Assembly (NCBI GenBank): GCA_050954285.1
Contig: JBPBPL010000016.1
Span: 62,001 to 126,000, forward strand
Reading direction: 5' to 3'
DNA from: Mucilaginibacter_A sp050954285
GTDB taxonomy: Bacteria; Bacteroidota; Bacteroidia; Sphingobacteriales; Sphingobacteriaceae
Length of the DNA stretch: 64,000 nt
Shown here: positions 61,901 to 64,000 of the stretch, one piece after another
Layout: each line of letters begins with the position of its first letter
Position numbering within the stretch: position 1 is the first letter of the stretch
The notes under the pieces: model-generated
What the model was told of the DNA's origin: nothing
Database searches by the model: none
What the model saw: only the letters and a program-made list of their open reading frames with translations
Program-made: the position numbers and the translations under genes

Positions 61901-62686
61901 ATGAGTAATCAACTTCAATTAAGAACCGTAAATGTTATCCGTTACGTTACACCACTGCGTGAAGGCGGTTCGTTGCCCGCTATTGCCGAAGCAGACGACG
62001 GTTTTTTATACGTATTGAAGTTTCGGGGTGCCGGACAAGGTGTAAAAGCACTGATTGCAGAATTAATTGGTGGCGAAATGGCGCGCCTGCTCGGTTTAAA
62101 AGTTCCGGAATTGGTTTTTGCCACGCTTGATCCGGCTTTTGGCCGCACAGAAGCCGATGAAGAAATACAGGATTTACTTAAATTTAGCGTTGGTTTAAAT
62201 CTGGCCCTGCATTACCTCAGCAGTGCCATTACTTTTGATGCAACTGTTACCAGTGTCGAACCAAAATTAGCTTCTCAAATTGTATGGTTGGATTGTTTGC
62301 TAACCAATGTTGACCGTACGCCGCGCAATACCAACATGTTAATTTGGCACAAAGAATTGTGGTTGATTGATCATGGAGCAGCTTTGTACTTTCATCATTC
62401 CTGGGACAACTGGAAGGAGCAAGCCCTGCGGCCTTTTGTGCAGATAAAAGATCATGTATTGCTTCCTTTTGCTTCAGAGTTGGATTTGGTTGATCATGAA
62501 TTCCGTGCTGTTTTAACTGCCGAAAAAATACAAGCAATCGTTGCTTTGATTCCGGATGAATGGTTGATCAATGAAAACGATGCTATATCTGCAGCAGAAA
62601 AACGACAAGTCTATGTTCAGTTTTTGTTATTGCGCATTGCCAGTTCAGAAATTTTTGTGAAAGAAGCCCAACATGCACGTATTTGA
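61901..62686 (+). CDS. HipA-like kinase (HipA_2 type)
   Basis: A 261-residue protein of the HipA-like kinase group. YVLKFRG (K40) would bind ATP, E54 is a possible partner, DCLLTNVDRTPRNTNML carries the catalytic D138 and metal-binding N143/N145, and LIDHG (D157) replaces the DFG-type Asp. It lacks the N-terminal HipA domain and is far shorter than HipA (about 440 residues). No HipB antitoxin is present; instead a DUF3037 gene overlaps its end by 14 bases, an arrangement I recall from many genomes. Its substrate is unknown. Confidence 0.78.
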   Translation: MSNQLQLRTVNVIRYVTPLREGGSLPAIAEADDGFLYVLKFRGAGQGVKALIAELIGGEMARLLGLKVPELVFATLDPAFGRTEADEEIQDLLKFSVGLNLALHYLSSAITFDATVTSVEPKLASQIVWLDCLLTNVDRTPRNTNMLIWHKELWLIDHGAALYFHHSWDNWKEQALRPFVQIKDHVLLPFASELDLVDHEFRAVLTAEKIQAIVALIPDEWLINENDAISAAEKRQVYVQFLLLRIASSEIFVKEAQHARI

Positions 62687-63047
62687 GTATGCTGTTATCC
62701 GCGTGGTACCAAGGGTAGAACGGGAAGAATTTATTAATGTAGGCGTGATTTTGTATTGTTCTAAACTAAAATATCTGCACGTTTTATTCAATATTGATGA
62801 AAAAAGAATTGCTGTTTTTGCACCAGGCTTGGATATAGAAGAAATAAATATCAACCTGAAAGCTTTTGAACGAATTTGCCTGGGCGAGCCGTGCTCCGGT
62901 TCTATCGGAAAGCTGGATGCTGCTTCCCGTTTTCGCTGGCTCACGGCAACGCGCAGTACTGTTGTACAATCATCTAAAGTCCATCCTGGGTTGTGTATAG
63001 ATGCAGCCGGAACTTTATCAAAATTATATCAGCAATTAATTTTGTAG
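62673..63047 (+). CDS. DUF3037 domain protein
   Basis: A 124-residue soluble protein with the DUF3037 start (FEYAVIRVVPRVEREEFINVGVILY) and the block GSIGKLDAASRFRWLTATRSTVVQSSKVH. Function is unknown. It overlaps the HipA-like kinase by 14 bases, so translation is coupled and the two probably work together, as substrate or regulator. A motif copy (63048-63061) begins right after its stop. Confidence 0.82.
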   Translation: MHVFEYAVIRVVPRVEREEFINVGVILYCSKLKYLHVLFNIDEKRIAVFAPGLDIEEININLKAFERICLGEPCSGSIGKLDAASRFRWLTATRSTVVQSSKVHPGLCIDAAGTLSKLYQQLIL

Positions 63048-63067
63048 CATAAAAGAAGCATCAGCAA

Positions 63068-63490
63068 TTATTCTCCCCAAGCCGTGATAATCAAATTTCT
63101 GGCACCGCCATGGTTGCGGTGTTCACATAAATAAATGCCCTGCCAGGTGCCTAATCCCAATCGTCCGTTACGTATCGGTATCATTACAGAACTACCCAGC
63201 ATGGCTGCTTTCAGGTGCGCCGGCATATCATCAGAACCTTCATCGTTGTGCAAATAACCGGGATCATCTTCCGGAACCGTCTGATTAAAAAATAGTTCGA
63301 AATCTTTTCTAACCGTTGGATCAGCATTTTCATTGATGGTTAACGAAGCGGAAGTATGCTGAATAAAAACTTGCATCATCCCGGTTTTGATTTCGGTGAT
63401 ATGCGGTATAGCATATACCACTTCAGAAGTAATGATATGGAAGCCTCTGGCTCTGGCTTTGAGCTGAAGGGATTGCTGGTAGATTTTCAT
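63068..63490 (-). CDS. YjbQ family protein (UPF0047)
   Basis: A 140-residue protein. VFIQHTSASLTINENADPTVRKDFE and DDMPAHLKAAMLGSSVMIPI plus GRLGLGTWQGIYLCEHRNHGG are the YjbQ signatures. E. coli YjbQ has weak thiamine-phosphate synthase activity in vitro; the real function is unclear. It is convergent with the DUF3037 gene with 20 bp between, filled by a motif copy. A type B copy (63493) lies just upstream of its start. Confidence 0.93.
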   Translation of the reverse strand: MKIYQQSLQLKARARGFHIITSEVVYAIPHITEIKTGMMQVFIQHTSASLTINENADPTVRKDFELFFNQTVPEDDPGYLHNDEGSDDMPAHLKAAMLGSSVMIPIRNGRLGLGTWQGIYLCEHRNHGGARNLIITAWGE

Positions 63491-63714
63491 TCTTTAAAAA
63501 CAGTATTGTGGATGAATTGATTGAGCATTTATGTACATATTTTACCTGATAAAACAAGCATTTATCAACCGTACCGTTTTTATTGGCATAAAATCAGGAT
63601 TTATTTTAGTGTAGCTTAAAATCCTTTTTCTATTTGTACTAACCGCAAATTCTATAGCTATTTTAAAATTACTGAACATAAGATTGGATAGAGAGGCTTC
63701 ATTAAAACCACAAC

Positions 63715-63745
63715 AGTCCGATATGTGCATATCGGACTTTATATT
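63715..63745 (+). terminator. Hairpin, possible terminator
   Basis: GTCCGATATG / CATATCGGAC, 10 bp perfect, then TTTATATTATT. It is not next to any recognised gene end, so its use is unclear. Confidence 0.45.
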
Positions 63746-63799
63746 ATTAAAGGGAAGATCCTTAAGAACTGACGATTGCGAAAAAATTGTAGTTGAAGT

Positions 63800-63838
63800 A
63801 AACGAAACGCTGTTAATCAAATTAACAGCGTTTCGTTT
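63800..63838. terminator. Long perfect hairpin downstream of the right-end gene
   Basis: AAACGAAACGCTGTTAAT / ATTAACAGCGTTTCGTTT (63800-63817 and 63821-63838), an 18-bp perfect stem with a 3-base loop. It lies 25 bp past the stop of the partial gene at the right edge, on the minus strand. Confidence 0.75.
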
Positions 63839-63862
63839 AAAATAGGAGATGCTTCTTTTACC

Positions 63863-64000
63863 CTACTTTTTTTGGGCAAACTCCGCAGTAAATTTTTTAA
63901 TCTGATCAGTTGAGATCGCGTTTTTGCCTTCATCAACCACAATCCGGTAACGAAACGTAACAGATTCTCCTTTTTTCAGTTTCAGGTTTTTTGCAGATTT
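63863..64000 (-). CDS. C-terminus of a DUF6807-like protein (partial)
   Basis: The last 45 codons plus stop of a minus-strand gene that continues to the right; I translated it directly. The block LKLKKGESVTFRYRIVV followed by FTAEFAQKK resembles the end of DUF6807 (PmoA-type) proteins, exported proteins common in Bacteroidota sugar loci. The family call rests on this short block only. A motif copy begins at 63848, right next to its stop, and a hairpin follows. Confidence 0.5.
   Translation of the reverse strand, partial: KSAKNLKLKKGESVTFRYRIVVDEGKNAISTDQIKKFTAEFAQKK

Larger units (their letters stand above)
418..63862. repeat. Dispersed short motif GATAAAA(GA/AC)AGYAT, at least 54 copies
   Basis: Both strands carry a 14-bp word in two forms. 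Type A, core TAAAAGAAGYA, starts at 475, 620, 701, 4515, 5538, 8057, 8126, 8325, 9791, 11272, 13315, 14270, 15326, 18226, 18437, 20275, 21431, 24209, 26072, 27322, 30255, 31486, 31556, 36814, 37698, 39524, 41262, 42609, 43605, 44249, 47561, 49273, 49322, 59225, 60250, 60328, 63048 and 63848. Type B, core TAAAAACAGYA, starts at 418, 2143, 3823, 9869, 15165, 15758, 16313, 20551, 34908, 40341, 45068, 47220, 55741, 56819, 58357 and 63493. Near matches occur at 17739, 24153, 33418, 44308, 63548 and 63571. The best copies of both forms continue into the same flank, ATCGGCATAAA in the pyrimidine orientation. Counts are by eye and are minimum values. Confidence 0.85.
63491..63862. other. 372-bp spacer rich in motif copies and hairpins
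   Basis: No gene supported. It contains motif copies or variants at 63493, 63548 (GATAAAACAAGCAT), 63571 (GTACCGTTTTTATT) and 63848, the hairpin GTCCGATATG / CATATCGGAC (63716-63737), and the long hairpin at 63800-63838. An open frame of 92 codons across it runs through the first hairpin and is judged chance. Confidence 0.6.

Noticed and set aside
63542..63820. 92-codon minus-strand open frame near the right end
   Set aside because: It runs through a perfect hairpin and two motif variants, shows no recognisable domain, and lies in a spacer rich in regulatory-looking sequence. I treat it as chance.
1..64000. Search for tRNA, rRNA, CRISPR arrays, insertion sequences and prophage genes
   Set aside because: No cloverleaf-like sequence, regularly spaced direct repeats, transposase or integrase was seen. 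The dispersed motif is not regularly spaced and has no adjacent cas gene, so it is not a CRISPR array.

Overview
The window looks like a chromosomal piece of a Bacteroidota organism, most likely Sphingobacteriaceae or a close relative; I cannot name a genus. The evidence is a SusC/SusD pair, UnbV/FG-GAP outer-surface lipoproteins, an alternate-form GlmU-like protein, futalosine-pathway MqnC, zinc-free L31, lipoprotein and Tat-like signals, and promoters of the TTTG / TAnnTTTG type. G+C is about 40 percent. I saw no tRNA, rRNA, CRISPR array or transposase.

Layout. (1) 1-31.4 kb is mostly housekeeping: a GH1-like glycosidase, PhzF-like protein, orphan ABC ATPase, endonuclease V, MarC and MFS membrane proteins, amino-acid permease, PBP4, uracil-DNA glycosylase, LysS, acyl-CoA ligase, an isc-type Fe-S set (cysteine desulfurase, scaffold, A-type carrier), L31, GlmU-like, TpiA, PrmA, Mpl, an XRE regulator, two Tat-type ferritin-like proteins, MqnC, TopA and MnmA. 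(2) 31.7-42.6 kb is one tightly spaced plus-strand run of 11 genes: GMC oxidoreductase, two Gfo/Idh proteins, gluconate-2-dehydrogenase-subunit-3-like protein, c-type cytochrome, three TIM-barrel sugar isomerase/epimerase proteins, a sugar/nucleoside MFS permease, a DUF1080 protein and a thioredoxin-like protein. (3) 42.7-54.5 kb runs on the minus strand: SusC, SusD, a giant UnbV/FG-GAP lipoprotein, a vanadium-haloperoxidase/PAP2-like lipoprotein and a cytochrome c-FG-GAP fusion. (4) 54.9-59.3 kb holds a NIPSNAP protein, a fourth isomerase/epimerase, a PD40 propeller protein and a second DUF1080 protein. (5) 59.5-64 kb has two orphan response regulators, a short SSB, a HipA-like kinase with DUF3037 partner, YjbQ, and the end of a DUF6807-like gene.

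Regions 2-4 read together as a periplasmic oxidative (3-keto) glycoside pathway: SusC/D import, FAD oxidation of a sugar hydroxyl with electrons passed to cytochrome c, cleavage of the keto-glycoside by DUF1080 proteins, and processing by Gfo/Idh and isomerase proteins, followed by MFS uptake. The substrate is unknown.

The most unusual signal is not a gene. A short motif, GATAAAA(GA/AC)AGYAT, occurs at least 54 times on both strands, about once per 1.2 kb, in spacers and inside genes, often just after stop codons and often in facing pairs. Density and placement resemble DNA uptake sequences, and the motif is missing from the 6.4-kb SusC/SusD stretch.
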